Origin: Flavimaribacter sp039888615
GTDB taxonomy: Bacteria; Pseudomonadota; Alphaproteobacteria; Rhizobiales; Rhizobiaceae
Length of the DNA: 15,325 nucleotides
Assembly: GCA_039888615.1 (NCBI GenBank)
Contig: JBDQQS010000035.1
Direction: 5' to 3' (one strand)
A model generated the notes under the pieces. It was not told the DNA's origin, searched no databases, and was given only the letters and a program-made list of their open reading frames with translations. A program made the translations under genes and the position numbers. Shown here one piece after another: positions 1 to 6,939 of the stretch. Each line of letters starts with the position of its first letter. Positions within the stretch are counted from its first letter, which is position 1.

Positions 1-204
1 CCTGTAGAAATCGTCAAACGCAATCAGGCCGGATTTGAGGTGCTGCCAAAGCGCTGGATCGTTGAGCGCACACTGGCATGGCTTGGAATAAACCGCCGCC
101 TGGCGAAGGATTTCGAGCGGTTCTCAACGACAAGCCTCGCCTTCATCCAGACCGCAATGATCAAGCTCATGACAACAAGGCTCGCCCGCTACCCGCTTTC
201 TTGA
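1..204 (+). CDS. IS5-family transposase, C-terminal end (5' part outside window)
   Basis: The first frame is open from base 1 to a TGA at 202-204 and gives 67 residues of the end of a DDE transposase. Around residues 18-40 it reads RWIVERTLAWLGINRRLAKD, the block around the catalytic glutamate (in VERT) that is typical of IS5-family (IS427-like) transposases, followed by the usual short basic tail. The aspartates of the triad would lie upstream of the window. The IS end lies only 8 bases after the stop, as expected for this family. The family call is from recognition of this motif. Whether the full transposase is intact cannot be seen. Confidence 0.75.
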   Translation, partial: PVEIVKRNQAGFEVLPKRWIVERTLAWLGINRRLAKDFERFSTTSLAFIQTAMIKLMTTRLARYPLS

Positions 205-212
205 ACAGACTC
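1..212 (+). mobile_element. Right end of an IS5-family insertion sequence
   Basis: The element carries the transposase end above and finishes in GAACAGACTC at 203-212, which matches the GAGTCTGTTC type of terminal repeat of IS427-like elements. It is followed by TTA (213-215), which fits the TNA target of this group. The left end is outside the window, so neither the matching inverted repeat nor the duplicate TTA can be verified. Confidence 0.5.
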
Positions 213-601
213 TTAGGTTCCACGCGAATGTCTTACCCACCCTGATACCCCTCTGAAATAATGTTTTGCATCGTAAATTCTCAGGTCGTTAGGCCGAGGA
301 TGTGGCTCCGTCAATTGTTTAGTGCAAAGATTTTCGAGTTCCTGAGAATGGAATACTTCTCTATATTTGCAATGTATTATCAATAAATGGCATCTATTGA
401 TTTCTAAACGCCTAGACATATTCCCGTACTATCGCGTCCTGCTGCGATACTTGGCAACTACCTTATCAAGGGAGTGTGAAAAACGCAGTTTATGAAAAAC
501 CAATCACTTAACCGGCGGACAATGACAAAAACTTCACAATATGTTCCGTAGTTTCTGTCAGGTTTCTGTCACGATGACGAAATTTGGTTTGTAGAAAACT
601 T
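213..601. other. Non-coding, AT-rich stretch after the IS5 end
   Basis: No convincing gene is visible. A minus-strand frame of 68 codons (213-419) ends exactly in the base triplet created at the IS junction. It could be a gene truncated by the insertion, but it shows no recognisable family and no clear ribosome binding site. The base composition is clearly more AT-rich than in the neighbouring genes. Confidence 0.4.
551..571 (+). repeat. Tandem 10-bp direct repeat GTTTCTGTCA
   Basis: GTTTCTGTCA occurs at 551-560 and again at 562-571, one base apart, about 30 bases upstream of the tRNA remnant. Direct repeats beside a tRNA 3' end can be arm-type sites for a tyrosine integrase. That reading is inference only; two copies could also be chance. 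Confidence 0.3.
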
Positions 602-640
602 CCTCGTTCGGGGGACAGAGGTTCGAATCCTCTCACCCCG
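602..640 (+). pseudogene. 3' remnant of a tRNA-Pro gene (CGG anticodon type)
   Basis: CCTCGTTCGGG (602-612) matches the 5' anticodon stem and loop of a tRNA-Pro(CGG). A perfect T arm follows: stem AGAGG (617-621), loop TTCGAAT (622-628), stem CCTCT (629-633). CACCCCG (634-640) is the 3' acceptor strand expected to pair with CGGGGTG. The 3' anticodon strand and variable loop are missing, nothing upstream resembles the D arm or 5' acceptor strand, and no CCA follows (GGTA instead of ACCA). It is therefore not a functional tRNA. A fragment running from the anticodon loop to the 3' end is the usual footprint of integration at a tRNA gene. Confidence 0.65.
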
Positions 641-873
641 GTACATTTCTTTTATATTTCAGGTCTGCCGGCCATCGCAGATTAACGTACGGATCCTGAA
701 ACCGGACATTAACGACCTGTCGCAATCAGCGCATGATTTGATCCACGTAACGGCGAAAAAGTGCCATTTCTCGCCGTCAAGTGCGCATCGTCCAACGCAT
801 TCGCGGGGTAGCCGGCTTGTGATGAATGCCTACCGTGCATTTTGGTGGGTCTCTCCATTGCACACTTGGGAAA

Positions 874-910
874 CTGGCAAAAACAAGGGCGACCTTTCGG
901 CCGCCCCCTT
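874..910 (-). terminator. Rho-independent terminator of groESL
   Basis: On the minus strand, 27 bases after the groEL stop, AAGGG-GG-CGGCC pairs with GGTCGCCCTT (10 pairs, one G-T, two bulged G) around a GAAA tetraloop. TTGTTTTTG follows immediately (874-886 on the plus strand, read in complement). Position, GC-rich stem and T-run all fit an intrinsic terminator closing the groES-groEL operon. Confidence 0.8.
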
Positions 911-936
911 ACCATGATCCGGCTGGACCAGCGTGA

Positions 937-2571
937 TTACATCATGCCGCCCATGCCGCCCATGTCGGGCATACCGGCGCCTGCCGATTCCTTCCGGGGA
1001 ATTTCGGCAATCATGGCTTCGGTCGTGATGAGCAGGCCAGCGATCGAGGCAGCATCCTGGAGTGCGGTGCGAACGACCTTCACCGGATCGACAATACCCA
1101 TTTCGATCATGTCTCCGTATACGCCGGTCTGGGCGTTGTATCCGAAGGAAGACGACTTGGAATCCATCACCCTGCCGGCAACGATCGAGGCTTCGGCTCC
1201 GGCATTGGCCGCAATCTGGCGCAGCGGCGTCTGCAGTGCGCGGCGCACGATGTTGATTCCCGCTTCCTGATCGTCGTTTTCGCCCTTGGCGGTGATCTTC
1301 TTCGAAGCGCGCAACAATGCGGTTCCGCCGCCGGGAACGATGCCTTCCTCAACGGCCGCACGGGTCGCGTTCAGCGCGTCGTCGACACGGTCCTTCCTTT
1401 CCTTTACCTCGATCTCCGTCGCTCCGCCGATCCGGATTACCGCAACACCGCCGGCAAGCTTGGCCAGGCGTTCCTGCAGCTTTTCGCGGTCATAGTCGGA
1501 GGTGGTGTCCTCGATCTGGTTCCTGATCTGATGAACCCTCTCTTCGATTTCTTTCTTCTTGCCCGCTCCGTCGACGATCGTGGTGTTTTCCTTGTTTATG
1601 GAAACCTTCTTGGCGTTGCCAAGCATGTCGAGCGTGACATTCTCCAGCTTGATGCCGATATCCTCGGAAATCACCTGCCCCCCGGTCAGAATGGCGATAT
1701 CTTCCAGCATGGCCTTGCGGCGATCGCCGAAGCCCGGAGCCTTGACTGCGGCGATCTTCAGTCCACCGCGCAGCTTATTGACAACCAGCGTCGCCAAGGC
1801 TTCGCCTTCGACATCTTCGGCGATGATCAGCAGCGGCCGTGACGCCTGGATGACGGCTTCGATGATCGGCAACATTGCCTGGAGATTGGAGAGCTTCTTC
1901 TCGTGGAGCAATATGTAGGGGTCTTCGAGTTCCGCGATCATTTTTTCGACATTGGTCACGAAGTAAGGCGACAGATATCCACGATCGAACTGCATGCCCT
2001 CGACAACATCCAGTTCGGTCTCGGCCGTCTTGGCTTCCTCGATCGTGATGACGCCTTCGTTTCCGACCTTCTGCATGGCCTGTGCAATCATTTCTCCGAT
2101 CGCCGTATCGCCGTTGGCCGAAATCGTACCGACCTGCGAAATTTCAGCCGATGTCTTGATCCTGTTCGCTTTTTTAATCAGACTCGCGATAACTTCCTTG
2201 ACCGCCAAATCGATGCCTCGCTTGAGATCCATCGGGTTCATGCCGGCGGCCACCGCCTTGGTGCCTTCCTTGACGATCGACTGCGCCAGCACGGTTGCGG
2301 TCGTCGTTCCGTCACCGGCAATATCGCTCGTCTTGGAGGCGACTTCTCGCACCATCTGGGCGCCCATATTCTCGAACTTGTCTTCGAGTTCGATCTCCTT
2401 GGCGACGGTTACGCCATCCTTGGTGATGCGCGGTGCGCCATACGACTTTTCGAGCACGACGTTGCGGCCTTTCGGACCCAGCGTAACCTTCACCGCATTG
2501 GCGAGGATGTCGACACCCCTGAGCATGCGGTCCCGCGCGTCGGTGGAAAATTTTACGTCCTTGGCAGACAT
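937..2571 (-). CDS. groEL: 60-kDa chaperonin GroEL
   Basis: This is a 544-residue chaperonin subunit, the normal length, which forms the double heptameric ring that folds substrate proteins with ATP in the cytoplasm. The ATP-site block GDGTTTATVLA is present with Asp87 at the E. coli position. The second nucleotide block, GIVPGGGTALLRA, and the equatorial motif RAAVEEG are also present. The C-terminus has the Gly-Met tail (GGMGGMM). The start AKDVKF is standard. It lies 53 bases downstream of groES and is cotranscribed with it. CIRCE upstream of groES implies HrcA control. No frameshift or missing motif is seen. Rhizobia often carry several groESL copies; in this setting among mobile-element remains it may well be an additional copy, which cannot be decided from this window. 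Confidence 0.98.
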   Translation of the reverse strand: MSAKDVKFSTDARDRMLRGVDILANAVKVTLGPKGRNVVLEKSYGAPRITKDGVTVAKEIELEDKFENMGAQMVREVASKTSDIAGDGTTTATVLAQSIVKEGTKAVAAGMNPMDLKRGIDLAVKEVIASLIKKANRIKTSAEISQVGTISANGDTAIGEMIAQAMQKVGNEGVITIEEAKTAETELDVVEGMQFDRGYLSPYFVTNVEKMIAELEDPYILLHEKKLSNLQAMLPIIEAVIQASRPLLIIAEDVEGEALATLVVNKLRGGLKIAAVKAPGFGDRRKAMLEDIAILTGGQVISEDIGIKLENVTLDMLGNAKKVSINKENTTIVDGAGKKKEIEERVHQIRNQIEDTTSDYDREKLQERLAKLAGGVAVIRIGGATEIEVKERKDRVDDALNATRAAVEEGIVPGGGTALLRASKKITAKGENDDQEAGINIVRRALQTPLRQIAANAGAEASIVAGRVMDSKSSSFGYNAQTGVYGDMIEMGIVDPVKVVRTALQDAASIAGLLITTEAMIAEIPRKESAGAGMPDMGGMGGMM

Positions 2572-2624
2572 GAGCTTTTATCCCTGTAAATTGAAACTGC
2601 AAGAGCGCCTGATAATCCTGAGTT

Positions 2625-2939
2625 TCAGGCTGCTTTCCTTGCTTTGTTGGAGAGTAGAACAACACCCATCACGTCGCTTTCCTTCATGATGAGCAGTTCC
2701 TCCCCGTCGATCTTGATTTCAGTGCCTGACCACTTGCCGAAAAGGATGCGGTCGCCTGGCTTTACATCGAGCGGGACCGGATTGCCTTTGTCATCGCGCG
2801 CTCCATCGCCGACGGCGACGATTTCGCCCTCCATTGGCTTTTCCCGGGCAGTGTCGGGAATAATGATGCCGCCTGAGGTCTTTTCCTCTTCACTCACGCG
2901 TCGAACGAGTAGGCGGTCATGTAGTGGTCTGAATTTCAT
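2625..2939 (-). CDS. groES: 10-kDa co-chaperonin GroES
   Basis: This 104-residue co-chaperonin caps the GroEL ring. It starts MKFRPLHDRLLVRR, has the mobile loop around residues 17-35 (EEKTSGGIIIPDTAREKP), which contacts GroEL, and ends VMGVVLLSNKARKAA. A start five codons further upstream is in frame, but it lies inside the ribosome binding site GGAGGAG (2946-2952, minus strand), which is 6 bases from the chosen ATG, so the shorter form is preferred. It is the first gene of the groES-groEL operon. Length and composition are normal for alphaproteobacteria. Confidence 0.98.
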   Translation of the reverse strand: MKFRPLHDRLLVRRVSEEEKTSGGIIIPDTAREKPMEGEIVAVGDGARDDKGNPVPLDVKPGDRILFGKWSGTEIKIDGEELLIMKESDVMGVVLLSNKARKAA

Positions 2940-2982
2940 CTTGGTCTCCTCCAAATAAATAAAGAAAATATCCTGTCTTCGA

Positions 2983-3009
2983 ATTGGGGAGTACGCGACT
3001 TGTTTACAA
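2983..3009 (-). promoter_or_regulatory. Possible RpoH-type promoter of groESL
   Basis: On the minus strand TTGTAAA (3003-3009) is followed after 13 bases by CCCCAAT (2983-2989), about 45 bases upstream of the groES start. This resembles the heat-shock sigma-32 pattern CTTGAAA/CCCCAT. A second candidate, CTGAAA with TATCGA 16 bases later, has its -10 inside the CIRCE spacer and would be the one directly blocked by HrcA. Neither is proved. Confidence 0.35.
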
Positions 3010-3027
3010 TGGCTCTGAACGAATAAA

Positions 3028-3054
3028 CTGGCACTCTCGATACCAGAGTGCCAA
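3028..3054. promoter_or_regulatory. CIRCE operator (HrcA binding site)
   Basis: The sequence CTGGCACTC-N9-GAGTGCCAA fits the CIRCE consensus TTAGCACTC-N9-GAGTGCTAA, with an 8-bp perfect inverted repeat and the exact 9-base spacer. It lies 89 bases upstream of the groES start. CIRCE is the operator of the HrcA repressor, which is released on heat shock. hrcA itself is not in the window, so the repressor must be encoded elsewhere. Confidence 0.88.
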
Positions 3055-3308
3055 CAGGTTTCAGGCGACCGTCGGTTAGCTGGCGGTGGATGGAGGCGAG
3101 ATACCCTGCGGCGAGGGTTTGCTGGAATGCGTCACTTTCATAGCCCCTCGGCGATCGGCGTCTTGACGTCGAAAAGTACGGGATAGATTGACGCATGAAT
3201 CGGCAGGCTGCACCAGCGGGACCCACCATCCAGAACAATCAAAACTCTGGCTTTTTCAAACGAATAAGTGCAAAGCCGTCATCCGGCATTTCGCTTATGG
3301 GCACTGAC

Positions 3309-3826
3309 CTAGCCATTTATTGGCAAGTTGGCGATCAAGACTGCGACGGCAATGAAAAACAGAATACTGCCTACCAACACAAAGACGTGCCAAATCGTGT
3401 TTTGGAACGGCAATCGCGCAGACAAATGAAATCCCACACCCGCAGTGTAGACGACGCCTCCGGCAATCATTGGCAACAAAACCGCCCAGGGAAGCTCTGC
3501 AAGTATCGGACCACCGGCGAACAAAACAGCCCATCCCATAGTAAGATAAAGCGTCAGCGTGAACCATCGGAAACTCCCGGGCGCGAGCATTTTCAGGATT
3601 GAACCAATGTTCGCAGCGCCCCAAACGCTTGCTAGAAGCCCGGTCGCTTGAACCCCTGACAGGAGGACAAAAGGCGTGTAGGTTCCAGCGATTTTCATGT
3701 AGATCCCCGAGTGGTCAAGACGGCGTAACAGACCTGTCCACCTTCCGCTGTCGACGATGTTGAAGAGAGCCGAAAACGAGAACATCGCAATAAGCGTCGC
3801 TCCGTAGATCGAGACACCTGCAACGT
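3309..3826 (-). pseudogene. Hemolysin III/PAQR-family membrane protein, 5' end lost
   Basis: The reading frame encodes about 170 residues of a HlyIII (TrhA/YqfA, PAQR superfamily) membrane protein. Visible blocks are VAGVSIYGATLIAMFSFSAL, LRRLDHSGIYMKIAGTYTPF, and near the C-terminus FQNTIWHVFVLVGSILFF, with about five hydrophobic segments. The family is usually about 210-220 residues, so roughly the first 40-50 residues, with the first helix, are gone. The frame is good up to about 3823, where it runs into istB sequence on the other strand; an in-frame stop follows just beyond the junction. An internal ATG (3785) could give 158 residues but has no special support. The second histidine expected near the C-terminal motif appears to be Phe. 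It is transcribed towards groESL. Probably inactive. Confidence 0.8.
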
Positions 3827-3828
3827 GG

Positions 3829-4240
3829 CCAGGCTATCGAACATCACCGCAAGCGCGTTCGCTTCTTCTCTACCGTCGAACTCGTCAATGCGTTGGAACA
3901 GGAAAAAGCCCAGGGCAAGGCGGGACAGATCGCCAATCGGCTCGTCCATTCCGATCTCGTCATCCTCGACGAACTGGGATACCTGCCGTTCAGTGCATCA
4001 GGGGGAGCTCTGCTCTTCCACCTTCTGAGCAAGCTCTACGATCGCACCAGCGTCATCATCACCACGAACCTGAGCTTCAGTGAATGGGCTGCCGTCTTTG
4101 GTGATGCCAAGATGACCACCGCGTTGCTCGATCGGCTCACCCACCACTGTCATATCCTTGAAACCGGAAACGAAAGTTTCCGCTTCAAAAACAGCACCGC
4201 AAACCAGATCGAAAAAGAAGGGAGAAAAGCAAAATCTTGA
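3829..4240 (+). pseudogene. istB: IS21-family helper ATPase IstB, N-terminus missing
   Basis: About 136 residues of the C-terminal half of IstB remain, the AAA+ ATPase that assists the IstA transposase of IS21-type elements. The frame reads QAIEHHRKRVRFFSTVELVN before the first usable start, then shows the Walker B block LVILDELGYLPFS, the sensor region SVIITTNLSFSEW, and the C-terminal DAKMTTALLDRLTHHCHILE. The Walker A P-loop and the whole first half are absent, as is istA. The break point coincides with the break in the hlyIII gene. A TTG at 3893 is only the first in-frame start-like codon and is not the real start. It cannot support transposition. Confidence 0.85.
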
Positions 4241-4274
4241 CCGCGGCATAACCGCCCTTCCATACACAAAAGGC

Positions 4275-4319
4275 GGGTCAATTCTCGGTGAAAATACCGG
4301 GTCAGTTCTCAGTGGAAAT
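4275..4319 (+). repeat. Tandem terminal repeats of the IS21-family end
   Basis: Two 21-bp copies at 4275-4295 and 4299-4319 both begin GGGTCA-TTCTC and end in GAAAAT or GGAAAT. They differ at 3 positions and have a 24-base period. Multiple terminal repeats of about 20 bp are the known IstA-binding sites of IS21-type ends. Confidence 0.7.
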
Positions 4320-4484
4320 CAACATGGTCCCCCTGCTCAGATCTGCATGCGTCTGTTCGGATGTAAACACAATATAGTTCTTGTTCCTACTACCAAAAAT
4401 TATTGCAGGACACCATATACAAGGCATCAGGTATTTTCCTGATATTCGCCGATTGATTTTGGCGAAAGCCTGAGAGGCATCCTC

Positions 4485-4925
4485 ATGAAAACCCCAATAA
4501 TTGCTATCAAGGGTTGCGAAATAGTCGCAAGCCCGGCTGAGACTGATCCGTCAGATGCAGAACAGATTGAACGTGCCGAAAATGAAGGTATGACCGTACG
4601 CGCCGAAAGTACTCCAATATTGGAACGTATCGCGTATCAGCGCACCAAGTCCAGGACCCTTGAACTACGAGTGCTGGCATACAAGCAAATTCTGCAATCT
4701 CTCATTTCTTCACATGCAAGTGTTGTGGATCGGGTCTGGTCAGTTCCGAGAATACGGGAGACCGCTCCCGCTCAGGCGCCACCGTCCGACCCATTCCAGA
4801 TCAGAAACAGAAATGGGATCTGGGAGGTAACCGAGAATGGTCATTTTTGCGGAGACTATCTACGTGAGGAAGTCGCCGTAAATGCTGTCCAAAGCGCCAG
4901 AAAGGTTAAGCGTCTCGGGAGATAG
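4485..4925 (+). CDS. Hypothetical protein, 146 residues
   Basis: This is an unrecognised soluble protein. The N-terminal half is charged and probably helical (SDAEQIERAENEGMTVRAES, then a long amphipathic stretch around residues 45-80). A Pro-rich linker (APAQAPPSDP, about 93-103) precedes a short C-terminal unit, NGIWEVTENGHFCGDYLREE, that ends in a helix rich in Ala, Arg and Lys. The C-terminal unit (a Gly-Trp strand, then a helix) loosely recalls small DUF2188-like folds, but the similarity is too weak for a call. No signal peptide or membrane segment is present. GAGAGG upstream of the ATG is a weak ribosome binding site. It begins 161 bases after the IS21 end, and the next gene starts 2 bases after its stop, so they probably form one transcript. 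Confidence 0.6.
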   Translation: MKTPIIAIKGCEIVASPAETDPSDAEQIERAENEGMTVRAESTPILERIAYQRTKSRTLELRVLAYKQILQSLISSHASVVDRVWSVPRIRETAPAQAPPSDPFQIRNRNGIWEVTENGHFCGDYLREEVAVNAVQSARKVKRLGR

Positions 4926-4927
4926 GC

Positions 4928-5173
4928 TTGCTCGCGAACAATATATCGTACAACAGACAAGGGAGGGTCGCAATTGCCAAGGAATACCCGCAGATGCAGG
5001 CGGAGTTTACTGCCGAGGACCAGGTGTACCTGGCGACCGGCGTCGTTCTCGACAGCTATATGTTATATAATCCCGGAACAACAAAACTACATCGGTTAGA
5101 GATACTTCTCTACGGCGTCATATTGCTCGCAGTGGTAATATTTGTCGTGGCAATGACGATTGGCGCAATATAA
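4928..5173 (+). CDS. Small protein with a C-terminal membrane helix (81 residues)
   Basis: This is an unrecognised small protein with a polar N-terminal part of about 55 residues and one strongly hydrophobic segment close to the end (residues 57-79, LEILLYGVILLAVVIFVVAM). It is therefore probably a tail-anchored inner-membrane protein. The likely start is TTG, with GGGAGA 6-9 bases upstream that overlaps the end of the preceding gene, and only 2 bases separate the two. Translational coupling is thus likely. The first in-frame ATG lies at codon 23 and would shorten the soluble part. No function is proposed. Confidence 0.5.
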   Translation: MLANNISYNRQGRVAIAKEYPQMQAEFTAEDQVYLATGVVLDSYMLYNPGTTKLHRLEILLYGVILLAVVIFVVAMTIGAI

Positions 5174-5309
5174 GTCGGTATCGCACCCAGATGCTATCAA
5201 CGCCATTGAAAACGCCTGGCTAGCGGATTTTGAGATTCCGTCCGTAATCAGCTTTCAGTTACTCAAACTAAGTACCGGAAGTTGGAGGGTCCGCCAGGTC
5301 AACAATTAG
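5160..5309 (+). CDS. Possible small ORF, 49 codons
   Basis: The frame from a TTG at 5160, overlapping the end of the previous gene by 14 bases, is open to TAG at 5307-5309. It encodes a peptide with the core ENAWLADFEIPS and the end TGSWRVRQVNN. It has no ATG and no strong ribosome binding site. Overlap with its neighbour suggests either a third coupled small gene or a decayed remnant. Confidence is low. Confidence 0.25.
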   Translation: MAQYKSVSHPDAINAIENAWLADFEIPSVISFQLLKLSTGSWRVRQVNN

Positions 5310-5433
5310 ACATGGGTTCGCGGGAACGGATCGCCTTCCTGCAGTAAATAACCAATCCTATCAAAATATTCAGAAGATTCTGTAGGCACATAGACAACAT
5401 TTTTAGTCTGGAAGTACGGAGTAAGCGACTGAT

Positions 5434-6768
5434 ATGGCGGAGCAAAGTGATAGGGATGATCTCCCGCAGGAGTTGGCAGATCGGATCACCAAACCGCTTT
5501 TAAGGTTTCTCAAGATTGAAGCTGCCGCTGGGGGATTGTTGCTGCTTGCGTTGCTTCTGGCACTGGTCCTAGCAAACTCGGCCTGATCAACCCAATTCCT
5601 TGCGTTCTGGGAGACGCCGATCGGCCTCCATTTCGGTGCGGTGGATTTCAGCCGCACGCTACGGCACTGGATCAACGATGGGTTGATGACGATCTTCTTC
5701 TTCGTCATTTCCTTGGAGCTTAAAAGGGAGCTTGTTCTCGGAGAACTGCGTCATGCAAGAAGGGCGGCATTGCCTTTCGCTGGGGCTTTGGGTGGGATGT
5801 TTGTTCCCGTGGCTATTTATCTTGCGTTCACGGTGGGTCAACCCGAAATGAACGGATGGGGGACCGTGATGGCCACCGATACCGCCTTCGTGATTGGTTG
5901 CCTTGTACTTTTCGGATCCCGAATACCACCTGCACTACGTCTGTTTCTGCTGTCATTAGCGATCTTCGACGATGTGGGAGCGATCCTTGCGGTGGCAGTT
6001 GGCTACGGCGAACCGTTGAATTGGTCTGCATTAGGACTTAGTATTCTGGGGCTCGGTATTGTAGTAATTTCAGCACGCATCGGTATCCGAAGCATACCGA
6101 TGTATTTCATACTCGGTTTCATAATTTGGTTATGCTTCGATGCTTCAGGCGTACACGCGACAATTTCGGGCGTTGTTTTGGGATTGATGGCGCCGACGCG
6201 CGTATGGGTTACCGACGTACGCCTTCGTGGCATCCTTGGCCGTGTTCTTGCATACCCCGGAGGTGAGCACTGGAGCGGAGACACAGCTGACCGGCACGAT
6301 CTCAGGCAAGCCGGGCGAGCTCTCGAGGAATCGCTCTCTCCAGTCGAACGACTGGAGTTGATGTTGCATCCTTGGGTGGCGTTTGCAGTGATGCCGATTT
6401 TTGCGCTCGCGAATGCCGGAGTGGCGATCAAGGCAGCAGAATTCGGACAGCCCGTGTCCCACGCTATTTTTGCCGGTTTGGTTCTGGGAAAACCTGTTGG
6501 CGTTTTTATCTTCAGCTGGCTTGCTGTGCGGTCAGGTTTGGCTGTTCTGGGGACCGGATTGAATTGGCCTTTCGTGGCGGCTGGTGCGTTCTTGACGGGA
6601 ATTGGCTTCACCATGTCGTTGTTTATCGCCGGCCTTGCCTTCCCACCGGAAATATTGAACGGTGCCAAGATAGGAATTCTTGCAGGGTCCGCTGTCGCGG
6701 CTTTGACAGGCCTAGCGATGCTGACTTGGCTCACCTCACGGAAATATAGCTCTAAGATAGTTGAATAG
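5434..6768 (+). pseudogene. nhaA: Na+/H+ antiporter NhaA, interrupted by an in-frame stop
   Basis: NhaA exchanges two protons for one Na+ (or Li+) across the inner membrane. The frame from ATG 5434 (GGAG 12 bases upstream) encodes MAEQSDRDDL, then a first helix, GGLLLLALLLALVLANSA. It meets TGA at 5584-5586 (codon 51) and continues in the same frame as STQFLAFWETPIGLHFG through to the normal end, 444 codons in all. Homologues have ANSPWS or similar here, so Trp TGG to TGA is the likely change. Downstream the ion-site residues are intact: ATDTAF (Asp133 equivalent) and AIFDDVGA (Asp163/164 equivalents). Re-initiation at GTG 5641 would give 375 residues without helix I and has no ribosome binding site. 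Function is therefore probably lost unless the stop is read through or is a sequencing error. Confidence 0.85.
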
Positions 6769-6939
6769 CTCAACTTGCGGCCAGCCACCGACATCGAGAA
6801 GGCTTCACCGGGACCGTGCTATAGAGTTCCTCGGCGAGCGGCCTGCCTGCACTGTTGCGATGGAGGTGTGTCAGATGGGCGTGTGCCTTTGCTGCCCTAC
6901 GGGACTGCGCAACCGATCTTTGAGAATCCATAAGGTGGC

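Larger units (their letters stand above)
3829..4324 (+). mobile_element. Right-hand part of an IS21-family element
   Basis: The remnant comprises the istB 3' half and the right terminus, ending GGAAATCAACA at 4314-4324, which fits IS21 ends of the TGTTGATTTCC type. The left end, istA and the first part of istB are missing. The element therefore entered the hlyIII region and then lost its left part together with the 5' end of hlyIII, or arrived by recombination of two IS copies. Confidence 0.75.

Noticed and set aside
709..915. 68-codon minus-strand frame downstream of groEL
   Set aside because: It spans the groESL terminator hairpin and has no ribosome binding site or family features.
842..2689. 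Long plus-strand open frames (842-1270, 1531-1842, 1903-2589, 1994-2689) opposite groEL
   Set aside because: They are antisense to groEL, have no family features, and arise from GC-rich codon structure.
2936..3238. 100-codon minus-strand frame upstream of groES
   Set aside because: It covers the CIRCE operator, the promoter region and the groES ribosome binding site, and has no recognisable domain.
3195..3602. 135-codon plus-strand frame opposite hlyIII
   Set aside because: It is a shadow of the hlyIII coding strand; the minus-strand translation shows clear HlyIII motifs.
5584..5586. Selenocysteine at the nhaA TGA
   Set aside because: NhaA is not a selenoprotein, the expected residue is Trp, and no SECIS-like hairpin was recognised just downstream.
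6003..6794. 263-codon minus-strand frame opposite nhaA
   Set aside because: It is Pro/Arg/Ala-rich shadow sequence; the plus strand carries the conserved NhaA motifs.
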